This document shows, one piece after another, positions 1 to 4,918 of a stretch of DNA of 5,062 nucleotides; within the stretch, counting starts at the first letter, position 1, and every line of letters starts with the position of its first letter. The translations under genes were made by a program, and so were the position numbers. The stretch is from Pirellulales bacterium. Its GTDB lineage: Bacteria > Planctomycetota > Planctomycetia > Pirellulales > Thermoguttaceae. The notes under the pieces were generated by a model, which saw only the letters and a program-made list of their open reading frames with translations, made no database searches and was not told the DNA's origin. The stretch spans positions 1 to 5,062 of the forward strand of contig JAUWJC010000339.1 of NCBI GenBank assembly GCA_030607895.1. Direction: 5' to 3'.

Positions 1-1026
1 GGCCTGCGCTGCCTGCGGATGGTTGGCGACAAGTCGGTCATTCCGCTTTTGCTCGACAGGCTGTCGGCCGGGGGTAAGGTGACCGAGGCGGCCCAGGACG
101 TCTTGGCGGGCCTTCCACGCGGCGACGTTGTCCCGGCTCTGCTGGAGGCGCTCGATGCACGGCCGAATATCCGCCCGGGCGTGATCGGCGTGCTGAAAAC
201 GCTCCGCTGCTACGAGGCAATCGACGCGCTGGTCGAGATCGCCTCCCAGCCGGATCCGGCCGTGTACAGTCAGGCCCTGGACGGTTTGCGGGGAATTGCC
301 GATCCCGACAAGAGCAACATCCCCCGGCTCGTCAAGCTGCTGCTTAGGACATCGGAAGGCCGCCACCGCGACGAGGCCGCCAAGACGATCCTGATCGTTT
401 GCGACAAGCTGCCCGCCGGCGCGGATCGAGCCGAACTGGTTCTGGCTGCCTTGGCTCGGGTCGACCGGTCGGAAACATCCAAGTATCTGCCGCTGCTCGG
501 CCGGCTGGGTGGCGCGAAGGCCCTGGAGATGATCCAGTCGGCACTCGAAAGCAAGAGCCCCAAGGTCCGCGAGGCCGCGGTTCGTGCCTTGTGCAACTGG
601 CCCAACGCCGACGTGGCCGACAAGCTGCTGGAGATCGCCAAGGACTCCCCGAACAAGGAGTTCCGGCACTGGGCCCTTCGGGCGTACATCCGCGTGGTCA
701 CTCTGAAAAGCGACCGGCCGGAGGCCCAAACCTTGGCCATGCTCCAGAACGTCATGAAACTGGCCCAGAACACGGACGACAAACAGTTGGCCGTCAGTCG
801 GGCGGCCACCGTGCGCACCATGGACGCCCTCACCTGGATCGCTCGGTACCTGGACGATCCGGCTCTAGGCCAGACCGCCTGCGAGTCGATCGTCGAGTTG
901 GCCCACCACCGTTTCCTTCGCCATCCGAACATGAAGCGTTTCGGCCCGATCCTGGAAAAAGTGAGCCGAATCAGCAAGGACCCCGCCGTCGTGGAACGTG
1001 CAAAGCGATACCGGCTCGGGCTGTAG
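1..1026 (+). CDS. HEAT-repeat protein, C-terminal part (5' end outside window)
   Basis: The reading frame is open from base 1, so this is the last 341 residues of a longer protein. The first in-frame ATG (base 19) has no reason to be the true start. The visible part is almost all paired amphipathic helices of about 30-40 residues, typical of HEAT/PBS-lyase-like repeats. Examples are the repeats around DKSVIPLLLDRL, GDVVPALLEAL, YEAIDALVEIA and SPKVREAAVRALCNW. The last 100 residues are longer, less regular helices ending in a short segment, SKDPAVVERAKRYRLGL. Such repeats form a curved solenoid for protein binding. In planctomycetes they are often the C-terminal part of large exported proteins that also carry sugar-binding, cytochrome or DUF1080-like domains, so the missing N-terminus may hold the functional domain. 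No catalytic motif or membrane segment is visible. The fold is fairly sure; the role is unknown. Confidence 0.85.
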   Translation, partial: GLRCLRMVGDKSVIPLLLDRLSAGGKVTEAAQDVLAGLPRGDVVPALLEALDARPNIRPGVIGVLKTLRCYEAIDALVEIASQPDPAVYSQALDGLRGIADPDKSNIPRLVKLLLRTSEGRHRDEAAKTILIVCDKLPAGADRAELVLAALARVDRSETSKYLPLLGRLGGAKALEMIQSALESKSPKVREAAVRALCNWPNADVADKLLEIAKDSPNKEFRHWALRAYIRVVTLKSDRPEAQTLAMLQNVMKLAQNTDDKQLAVSRAATVRTMDALTWIARYLDDPALGQTACESIVELAHHRFLRHPNMKRFGPILEKVSRISKDPAVVERAKRYRLGL

Positions 1027-1120
1027 CTGGGCCTTCTCGGGGCAATTACGGGGCTTCCCAAGGGTGTCAAACTGGGTAACATGGAATGGCAAGCGGTGGC
1101 GAGTGGCGGCAAAACGCCTG
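1027..1120. other. Intergenic spacer, HEAT gene to hicA promoter
   Basis: No open frame here has a plausible start and ribosome site. I see no GC-rich hairpin followed by a T-run, so no intrinsic terminator for the HEAT-protein gene can be called. The only structure noticed is a 14-base stretch at 1059-1072 resembling the T-arm of the downstream tRNA gene, listed separately. Confidence 0.5.
1059..1072 (+). repeat. Imperfect direct repeat of tRNA-Ser T-arm, possible decayed att site
   Basis: CAAGGGTGTCAAAC here matches CAAGGGAGTCGAAC at 2078-2091 at 12 of 14 positions in the same orientation. The second copy is the T-arm and 3' part of tRNA-Ser, a usual attachment core of tRNA-targeting elements. 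The pair would bracket hicAB and the integrase remnant. A match of this quality could arise by chance, so it is only suggestive. Confidence 0.2.
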
Positions 1121-1148
1121 TTGACTTATGTATAATCCGGGATATACT
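1121..1148 (+). promoter_or_regulatory. Predicted sigma70-type promoter of hicAB
   Basis: TTGACT at 1121-1126 (5/6 to the -35 consensus) is followed after 16 bp by TATACT at 1143-1148 (5/6 to the -10 consensus). Transcription would start near 1154-1156, on or beside the A of the hicA ATG at 1154, giving a leaderless or nearly leaderless transcript. A perfect TATAAT at 1131-1136 lies between the boxes, but it has no -35 at the right distance and is one base off the extended -10 spacing. It could act as an alternative -10 with an 11-nt leader. Inferred from sequence only. Confidence 0.6.
1130..1147. promoter_or_regulatory. Imperfect palindrome in hicAB promoter, candidate HicB operator
   Basis: GTATAATCCGGGATATAC is an 18-bp inverted repeat: arms GTATA and TATAC, centre CCGG, with two mismatched pairs between them (14 of 18 positions symmetric). 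It fills the spacer and most of the -10 box, so a bound dimer would block RNA polymerase. HicB proteins with a DNA-binding C-terminus are known to repress their own operon at palindromes, and this HicB has a ribbon-helix-helix domain. Assignment as the operator is inference. Confidence 0.5.
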
Positions 1149-1153
1149 ACAGT

Positions 1154-1345
1154 ATGCCGAGTGAAAAACGGTTTTCCGAAGTCAAGAAAATACTGGAACG
1201 GGCGGGGTACTGCATGGTCCGTGTCCACGGCTCCCATCATTACTTCACCAAGCCGGGTGAACAGCCCGTGTCGATTCCAGTGCATCGCGGAAAGGTGAAA
1301 GCGTACTATGTCCGCCAAGTCGAGAAAATCCGCCAAAGCGATTGA
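1154..1345 (+). CDS. hicA: HicA-type mRNA interferase toxin
   Basis: A 63-residue protein of the HicA (YcfA-like) family, within the usual 55-90 residue range. HicA toxins have a small dsRNA-binding-like fold and cleave mRNA when free of HicB, halting translation. The expected order is visible: N-terminal helix FSEVKKILERAGY (7-19), a strand ending in the hallmark G26-S27-H28-H29 (the first His is the catalytic residue in studied HicA proteins), the strand YFTKPGEQPVSIPVH (30-44) with the conserved PVHRGK, then a C-terminal helix. All key residues are present, so it looks active. It is the first gene of an operon with hicB, overlapping it by 38 nt. There is no convincing Shine-Dalgarno sequence before the ATG; GGGA at 1139-1142 is too far away. 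With the promoter position this suggests leaderless, possibly weak, translation of the toxin. The family call is confident. Confidence 0.92.
   Translation: MPSEKRFSEVKKILERAGYCMVRVHGSHHYFTKPGEQPVSIPVHRGKVKAYYVRQVEKIRQSD
1291..1298 (+). promoter_or_regulatory. Shine-Dalgarno of hicB, inside hicA
   Basis: AAAGGTGA ends 9 nt before the ATG at 1308 and matches the 16S anti-SD well. It lies inside the hicA coding sequence and fixes the hicB start, so the 38-nt overlap is real and not a start-choice error. It allows hicB to be translated independently of hicA. Confidence 0.7.
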
Positions 1346-1712
1346 CCGTCCCTTTGACCCGGCCGTGTTGGCCGAGGCAAAGCACATTGCCCGGCAGTAC
1401 CAAGTCGTGCTGAGCTTCGAGGAAGGTCACTGGTACGGGCGCGGCCTGGAGTTGCCGAACATCATGGCCGACGGCAAGACGGGCAATCAGTGTGTCCGGA
1501 GCTTACAGGACGCGATTGTCGGCTGGGTGGCTTACCTGCTGGAAACCGGCCAGCAACCACAGGCCCCCGCCCGGGCGAAGAAACGAACCAAGCAAGTAAA
1601 CGTGCGGCTGACCGACGAAGAAAAGCTGCTGCTTGAAACCGCCTCGAAGCAAGAGGGCTTTGTCGGATTGTCCGACTTCATTCGGGCGGCGGCGGTCAAA
1701 GCGGTAGGGTAA
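1308..1712 (+). CDS. hicB: HicB-type antitoxin with C-terminal ribbon-helix-helix domain
   Basis: A 134-residue partner of the HicA toxin. Residues 1-30 are a basic, probably helical leader. Residues 31-80 form the HicB-like partial RNase H fold: strand YQVVLSFEEGHWYGRGLELP (31-50), which matches the family pattern of a strand carrying a G-W-x-(A/G) element, then IMADGKTGNQCVRSLQDAIVGWVAYLLE, the conserved 'G-x-T-x-x-x-a-x-x-x-x-x-d-A' helix. A linker rich in Pro, Ala and Lys (81-94) follows. Residues 95-134, KQVNVRLTDEEKLLLETAS...LSDFIRAAAVKAV, are a ribbon-helix-helix DNA-binding domain. The N-terminal domain should mask the HicA active site; the C-terminal domain should dimerise and bind the operon promoter. 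The start is set by a strong SD inside hicA. Family call confident; autoregulation inferred from the domain and the promoter palindrome. Confidence 0.9.
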   Translation: MSAKSRKSAKAIDRPFDPAVLAEAKHIARQYQVVLSFEEGHWYGRGLELPNIMADGKTGNQCVRSLQDAIVGWVAYLLETGQQPQAPARAKKRTKQVNVRLTDEEKLLLETASKQEGFVGLSDFIRAAAVKAVG

Positions 1713-1741
1713 ACCGGCGAACCGCGAAAGGCAGGTGAAAG

Positions 1742-2116
1742 GTGGCAACCATCTACAAACGGGTCAGGCGGAAACCGATTCCCAAAGGGGCGAAGCTGTG
1801 GACCTTCCGTGGTAAACAAGTGGCCGAGTGGACCGACGGCCGAGGCGAAAAGCAACGCGCCCCGGTGTCCGAAGATGGCGCGGCCGTCCTGCTGGAATCG
1901 CAATTGTACACCGTCGAATACTTCGACCACGAAGGCCGGCGGCGGCGGAAGGGACTTATCAACCCGTGGCAACACTTTTGGCAACACTCGCCCCCAACGG
2001 GTGGAAAACAGAACAGGGGCTTCGATGGCGATACAACCGAAACCCCCGACCCTGAAAGGGTTTACAAATGCGGAGGGCAAGGGAGTCGAACCCTCAACCG
2101 GCAAGCCGGCACCTGA
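1742..2116 (+). pseudogene. Truncated integrase-like ORF (N-terminal remnant of a tyrosine recombinase)
   Basis: A GTG start with AGGTGA at 1733-1738 opens a 124-codon frame, 29 bp after hicB. Residues 1-70 (starting ATIYKRVRRKPIPKGAK, then RGKQVAEWTDGRGEKQRAPV and a segment ending YFDHEGRRRRKG) resemble, from memory, the N-terminal arm of site-specific integrases in planctomycetes. A functional enzyme would run to about 350-450 residues, with a SAM-like core-binding domain and the R...HxxR...Y catalytic domain. Both are absent. After about residue 71 the sequence jumps to a low-complexity tail with a WQHFWQH motif, which I associate with integrase C-termini, so an internal deletion near base 1955 is likely. 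The last 15 codons are antisense to the tRNA-Ser gene, and such tails are a common artefact. It cannot recombine DNA by itself. It could be an intact small ORF of other function, but a relic is more likely. Confidence 0.55.
1967..1990 (+). repeat. 12-bp tandem duplication in integrase remnant
   Basis: TGGCAACACT occurs at 1967-1976 and again at 1979-1988, a 12-bp period giving the WQH-F-WQH peptide in the integrase-like ORF. Being a multiple of three it keeps the frame. It lies just after the presumed deletion junction. Confidence 0.6.
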
Positions 2117-2153
2117 TTTCGAGTCAGGCTGCTAACCAATTCGCGTACCCTCC
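2071..2153 (-). tRNA. tRNA-Ser (anticodon CGA)
   Basis: Read on the minus strand, the 83-nt cloverleaf has acceptor GGAGGGT paired with GCCCTCC (last pair T-G) and discriminator G73. The anticodon arm is CCTGA-CTCGAAA-TCAGG (anticodon CGA at 2119-2121, reading UCG). A long variable arm has a 5-bp stem CCGGC/GCCGG, and the T arm is GAGGG-TTCGACT-CCCTT. The long variable arm, G73 and CGA anticodon identify serine. CCA is not encoded (CAT follows G73), so it must be added by nucleotidyltransferase. The D arm is weak: the T-A expected at positions 8-9 lies one base early and only about two GC pairs form, so the exact acceptor/D-arm register is uncertain. The 3' end overlaps the tail of the integrase-like ORF antisense by 46 bp. 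Confidence 0.92.
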
Positions 2154-2167
2154 GGCCGCATCTTGAT

Positions 2168-2196
2168 AATGTACCCCCCGATATTGTCTCTGACAA
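2168..2196 (-). promoter_or_regulatory. Predicted promoter of tRNA-Ser
   Basis: On the minus strand TTGTCA (2191-2196, 5/6 to -35) is separated by exactly 17 bp from TACATT (2168-2173, 4/6 to -10). Transcription would start about 7 bases on, near 2161, a few bases before the mature tRNA 5' end at 2153. The -35 lies in a small inverted repeat, TTGTC-TCT-GACAA (2184-2196). Its presence argues against extending the CBS gene back to the TTG at 2163 or ATG at 2169. Confidence 0.55.
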
Positions 2197-2339
2197 GAAC
2201 GGATATTACCCCACTGAAGGGCCGGGTCATAGTTTGCCTTCTTCGGACGTGTGACCTACGGTTGCACAATAGGATTGACCGGGGCCGATTGGGCAGGCGG
2301 GCCGTCGACAGACAGACCTTCCAGGGAGTTCGATTGACA

Positions 2340-2873
2340 ATGGACCGAGTCGACTTGAAGCGGGCACAGATCAGCGAGGCGTTGGGCGATGTGTGGTCTT
2401 GGGGTTGCGAAGACCGGCTGCTAATCGGTCGGGTTATGACGACCGCGCCAAGCTGTATTCCGCCGGAAACCACTGCATTGGAATTGATCGGGCTTTTCCA
2501 CGCCAAACGGTTTCGGCACTTGCTGGTTACCGATCAACAGAACCGGCTTGTCGGCATAATCAGCGACCGGGACGTGATCCGCTGTCTGGGACCCGAGAAG
2601 ACCCCCAAGCGTTCTTCGTTGGCCCAAATCACCGCTGCCGAGATTATGAGCACCGATTTGGTGACGGTTCGGCCGGACACGCCGCTGAACCGGGCGGCCG
2701 CGCTGATGATTGATGAAGGGATCAGTTGTTTGCCCGTGCTGGCCGATGGTGTACTCGTCGGGATCGTAACCAACACCGATCTACACGTGGTACTGCAAAT
2801 ACTGTTAGAAACCATACGGCAGTCATTCTCGGAGGAATCGGCAGTCGTTGCCGCTTCCAGCTCGCAGAACTGA
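2340..2873 (+). CDS. Tandem CBS-domain protein (Bateman module)
   Basis: A 177-residue cytoplasmic protein made almost entirely of two CBS domains. CBS1 spans about 27-83 (from LIGRVMTTAP to GIISDRDVIRCL); CBS2 spans about 97-153 (from AAEIMSTDLVTV to GIVTNTDLHVVL). Each ends with the S/T-x-x-D nucleotide-ribose motif, S75-D-R-D78 and T144-N-T-D147. Such pairs bind AMP, ATP, SAM or related ligands and act as energy or metabolite sensors. No effector domain is attached, so it probably regulates a partner protein in trans. The 26-residue N-terminus (MDRVDLKRAQISEALGDVW) is charged and helical. The frame is open back to TTG 2163, but that stretch holds the tRNA promoter and has no family-like sequence. 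AGGGAG at 2323-2328 supports ATG 2340, or the in-frame TTG at 2334 with tighter spacing. No terminator is evident. Domain call confident, ligand and partner unknown. Confidence 0.88.
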   Translation: MDRVDLKRAQISEALGDVWSWGCEDRLLIGRVMTTAPSCIPPETTALELIGLFHAKRFRHLLVTDQQNRLVGIISDRDVIRCLGPEKTPKRSSLAQITAAEIMSTDLVTVRPDTPLNRAAALMIDEGISCLPVLADGVLVGIVTNTDLHVVLQILLETIRQSFSEESAVVAASSSQN

Positions 2874-3092
2874 TCCAGGCAGACCGCCCGCGGCCGCCGC
2901 TCGAAACGTTCGTAGCGAGATTGGCTGCAGTGCCTGATATGCCGATCCTTGCGGATGCTACCAGTGTGTGGGGAGCGGGAAATAGCTTCTGCCATCGTCG
3001 GCCGGCGCGCCGATACCATCGAGTAGTCCAGAGGGCAACCAAGTGCCCGGGCTGTTTCCAAAACATTTCGCGCCGGCAGAGGAACTCCCCTG
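2874..3092. other. Intergenic region between CBS gene and small ORF
   Basis: 219 bp with no supported gene. It contains a 10-bp perfect palindrome, CGGCGCGCCG (3003-3012), without a T-run, so not an intrinsic terminator. AGAGGA at 3078-3083 is the likely ribosome site of the following gene. I found no convincing -35/-10 pair. Confidence 0.4.
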
Positions 3093-3389
3093 ATGCAAAA
3101 AGACACCTTCCGAATCGTTACTCGCGGCACCGACGGGCAGATCCGGATCCGAGATTACCCCGACCAAAATGCGCTGCTAAAGCGGCACACACAAATTGGC
3201 GTGGATGATTGTAGCACTGATCTGGAGTTGCGGGGCCTGCCGGTGTTCCGTGGTTTAATTGGTCCGATTCCGGAAGGCGTGAACGTCATCCGCTACGAAT
3301 CGCCCGCGGTCTTCGAGACCCTCACCAAGCAGTGGAGCACGGCCAAAACGCCGCGACGCTCGCGGAAACGGTCGCAAACGGCAAACTAG
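3093..3389 (+). CDS. Small hypothetical protein, basic C-terminal tail
   Basis: A 98-residue ORF that I do not recognise. AGAGGA (3078-3083) precedes the ATG by 9 nt, a good ribosome site. Residues 1-80 look like a compact mixed alpha/beta domain: a strand pair FRIVTRGTDGQIRIRDY (6-22), a possible helix around QNALLKRHTQ, then alternating hydrophobic segments LRGLPVFRGLIGPIP and VNVIRYESPAVFETLTKQW. The last 15 residues (AKTPRRSRKRSQTAN) are strongly basic and probably disordered, suggesting contact with nucleic acid or another acidic partner. There is one cysteine, no signal peptide and no membrane segment. It follows the CBS gene on the same strand after 219 bp and converges on the sulfatase with only 20 bp between stop codons. 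Coding status is likely from the SD and peptide quality; function unknown. Confidence 0.65.
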   Translation: MQKDTFRIVTRGTDGQIRIRDYPDQNALLKRHTQIGVDDCSTDLELRGLPVFRGLIGPIPEGVNVIRYESPAVFETLTKQWSTAKTPRRSRKRSQTAN

Positions 3390-3409
3390 CGCCGTAGTAG
3401 CAAAGCACT

Positions 3410-4834
3410 TCAGAAGTCGCGGAACGGACGGCGTGGCTCGGCTTCGTCCATTTGCTTCTTCCAATCGGCGAACTTCGCTTTTAGCATCTTGAGGATTGCC
3501 GGCTTCTCGGTCGAGAGATCGTGTTTCTCGCCGATGTCCTCGGCCAGGTCGAACAACCCGCTGCCCTTGGCCGACTCGACCCATTTCCATTTGCCGACCC
3601 GGGCTGCCCTATCACCCCGACGCTGCCAGTACATCTCGGTGCGCTTGGATTTGGTTTTTCCGGCCAGGACGGGCATCATGTCGAAGCCGTCGAGTACAAC
3701 GTCTTCCGGCGGCTTGAGTCCCACTGCTTTCAGCACGGTGGGGAATATCTCCAGCGATGTGAGGAACTCGTCGGATACCGTACCGGCGGGAATCCGGCCG
3801 GGGAATCGCACGATGCACGGCACGCGGATGCCGCCCTCGAACATCCGGCCCTTGTGGCCCCGCAACGGGCTGTTGTCGGCCAGGCCACTACCGCCGTTGT
3901 CGGAAAAAAAGATCACCAGCGTGTTTTGGGCCAGATCGTATTTGTCCAGCAGATCGAGCAACTTGCCGATCGCGTCGTCCATGCAGGTACAAGCCGCCAT
4001 GTAACCCACGCGACGGACCGCTTTGTTGCGTTTTTTGCTCTTCTTGCCCTTCTCACTCTTCTCACTCGACTTCGGCTGAGGGTACATGCCGATGTACTTC
4101 TCGGGCGCCTGGACGGTGCCGCGGATGGCCGGGTCGAGGCTCGAAGAGCCGTGCGGCGCGTTGAACGGCACGTACAGGAAGAACTGCTTGTCCTTGTTCT
4201 CCTTGAGGAACCGCACCGCCTCGCGCTGGAACAGGTAGGTGCAGTAGGTCCCCTTGTCCTCGGTGGTCAGGCTGTTGCCGCGGCGCATCGAGGGCACGTA
4301 ATAACGTTCGTGCGTGAAATAGTCGATGCCCGTGTTGGCAAAGCCGTAAAACTCGTCGAACCCGCACGCCAAGGGGAGGAACCGCTTGAGTTGCCCCAGG
4401 TCCCACTTGCCGAAAATGCCGCTTCGGTAGCCGCCCTCTTTGAGAATGTGGGGGATCATCACCTCGCGGGTGTCCATTCCGCCGATCATCTCGGGCGACA
4501 CGGCGTAGCGGTACTTGTCGTATTTTACGCCGAAGTCGACCAGGTCGTTTCGGAACATGTCGTAGGTGCCGTTGCGCTGCGGGTAGCGGCCGGTCAGCAG
4601 GCTGCCGCGCGAGGGCGTGCAGGCGGGCCAAGTCACGTAGAAGCTGGTCAGCCGCACGCCGGCGGCGGCCAGGCGATCGAGATGAGGCGTTTTGACTTCC
4701 TCGCTGCCGAAGCAACCCAAATCGCGGTAGCCCTGGTCGTCGGAAACGATAATCAGCACGTTCGGCCGCTGGGCGGCGGCCGAGTGCGACACGCCCATCA
4801 GAACAATCAGAATGGCGGCAATGGATGTTTTCAT
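3410..4834 (-). CDS. Secreted type I sulfatase (formylglycine-dependent, arylsulfatase family)
   Basis: A 474-residue sulfatase of usual family length. Residues 1-21 are a Sec signal peptide (MKTSIAAILIVLMGVSHSAAA), so it acts outside the cytoplasm. The N-terminal metal site is visible in PNVLIIVSDDQGYRDLG (D32, D33). C72-T-P-S-R76 is the C-x-P-S-R signature whose Cys is converted to formylglycine by a maturase not seen here. GKWDLG (142-147) is the usual GKWHLG with Asp replacing His. Other active-site elements are NAPH228, SDN (D312, N313) and RGHK328G. Residues 253-275 form a Lys/Ser-rich linker, probably a surface loop. The C-terminal subdomain ends in a typical LFDLAEDIGEKHDL. It should hydrolyse sulfate esters, likely on a polysaccharide; the substrate cannot be told. 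The frame extends 28 codons upstream, but AGGAGG at 4843-4848 and the signal peptide fix the start at 4834. Confidence 0.93.
   Translation of the reverse strand: MKTSIAAILIVLMGVSHSAAAQRPNVLIIVSDDQGYRDLGCFGSEEVKTPHLDRLAAAGVRLTSFYVTWPACTPSRGSLLTGRYPQRNGTYDMFRNDLVDFGVKYDKYRYAVSPEMIGGMDTREVMIPHILKEGGYRSGIFGKWDLGQLKRFLPLACGFDEFYGFANTGIDYFTHERYYVPSMRRGNSLTTEDKGTYCTYLFQREAVRFLKENKDKQFFLYVPFNAPHGSSSLDPAIRGTVQAPEKYIGMYPQPKSSEKSEKGKKSKKRNKAVRRVGYMAACTCMDDAIGKLLDLLDKYDLAQNTLVIFFSDNGGSGLADNSPLRGHKGRMFEGGIRVPCIVRFPGRIPAGTVSDEFLTSLEIFPTVLKAVGLKPPEDVVLDGFDMMPVLAGKTKSKRTEMYWQRRGDRAARVGKWKWVESAKGSGLFDLAEDIGEKHDLSTEKPAILKMLKAKFADWKKQMDEAEPRRPFRDF
4049..4066 (-). repeat. 9-bp tandem repeat in sulfatase linker
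   Basis: CTTCTCACT is present twice in tandem (4049-4057 and 4058-4066). On the coding strand the two units give the SEK-SEK part of the lysine-rich linker. A 9-bp unit could expand or contract without breaking the frame. Confidence 0.7.
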
Positions 4835-4842
4835 TTCGTTTT

Positions 4843-4848
4843 CCTCCT
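4843..4848 (-). promoter_or_regulatory. Shine-Dalgarno of the sulfatase gene
   Basis: AGGAGG on the minus strand, 8 nt before the ATG at 4834, is a full consensus site. It decides against the longer frame that begins at 4918 inside the palindromic repeat. Confidence 0.8.
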
Positions 4849-4857
4849 CGACAAACC

Positions 4858-4886
4858 ATGATAGCCCAACGCGGATGTTCTTCCAA
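4858..4886 (-). promoter_or_regulatory. Predicted sigma70-type promoter of the sulfatase gene
   Basis: On the minus strand TTGGAA (4881-4886, 4/6) is followed after exactly 17 bp by TATCAT (4858-4863, 5/6). The start point would be near 4851, giving a leader of about 17 nt that just includes the SD. The palindromic repeat at 4896-4918 sits 9 bp upstream of the -35. Confidence 0.55.
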
Positions 4887-4895
4887 GTGTGTAGG

Positions 4896-4918
4896 GTGGG
4901 TCGAGGAACGAGACCCAC
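4896..4918. repeat. REP-like palindrome, GTGGGTC-N9-GACCCAC
   Basis: A perfect 7-bp inverted repeat with a 9-base loop, within the longer string GTAGGGTGGGTC...GACCCACG (4891-4919). From memory, very similar GTAGGGTGGGTCGAG...CGAGACCCAC strings are scattered between genes in many planctomycete genomes. No T-run follows, so it is not a standard terminator. It lies upstream of the sulfatase promoter. The inverted repeat is seen directly; its dispersed nature cannot be checked in this window. Confidence 0.6.

Noticed and set aside
270..1112. 280-codon open frame antisense to the HEAT-repeat gene
   Set aside because: It mirrors the coding frame in GC-rich DNA. Its peptide is rich in Ser, Arg and Ala without domain character, while the + strand frame shows clear HEAT repeats.
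1131..1136. Perfect TATAAT as the main -10 of hicAB
   Set aside because: No -35 lies 16-18 bp upstream and the TG is one base off for an extended -10. TTGACT-N16-TATACT is the better pair, though use of both is possible.
2163..2339. N-terminal extension of the CBS protein to TTG 2163 or ATG 2169
   Set aside because: The stretch contains the tRNA-Ser promoter on the other strand and encodes no CBS-like sequence; an SD-like AGGGAG lies right before 2334/2340.
3003..3012. CGGCGCGCCG palindrome as a terminator
   Set aside because: No T-run follows on either strand, and a 10-bp GC palindrome is common at this base composition.
2726..3208. 160-codon + frame running from the CBS gene into the next ORF, with a protein-like middle part (LAELIQADRPRPPLETFVAR)
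   Set aside because: It overlaps the CBS C-terminus and the start of the 98-aa gene in another frame, lacks a ribosome site, and both its ends are Arg-rich noise. A frameshifted relic around 2813-2980 is possible but unsupported.
3521..4861. 446-codon open frame antisense to the sulfatase
   Set aside because: The minus strand encodes an intact sulfatase with signal peptide, motifs, SD and promoter; the + frame is a GC-driven shadow.
4835..4918. 28-codon upstream extension of the sulfatase (GLVPRPTLH...)
   Set aside because: It is translation of the palindromic repeat and promoter; the signal peptide and AGGAGG fix the start at 4834.
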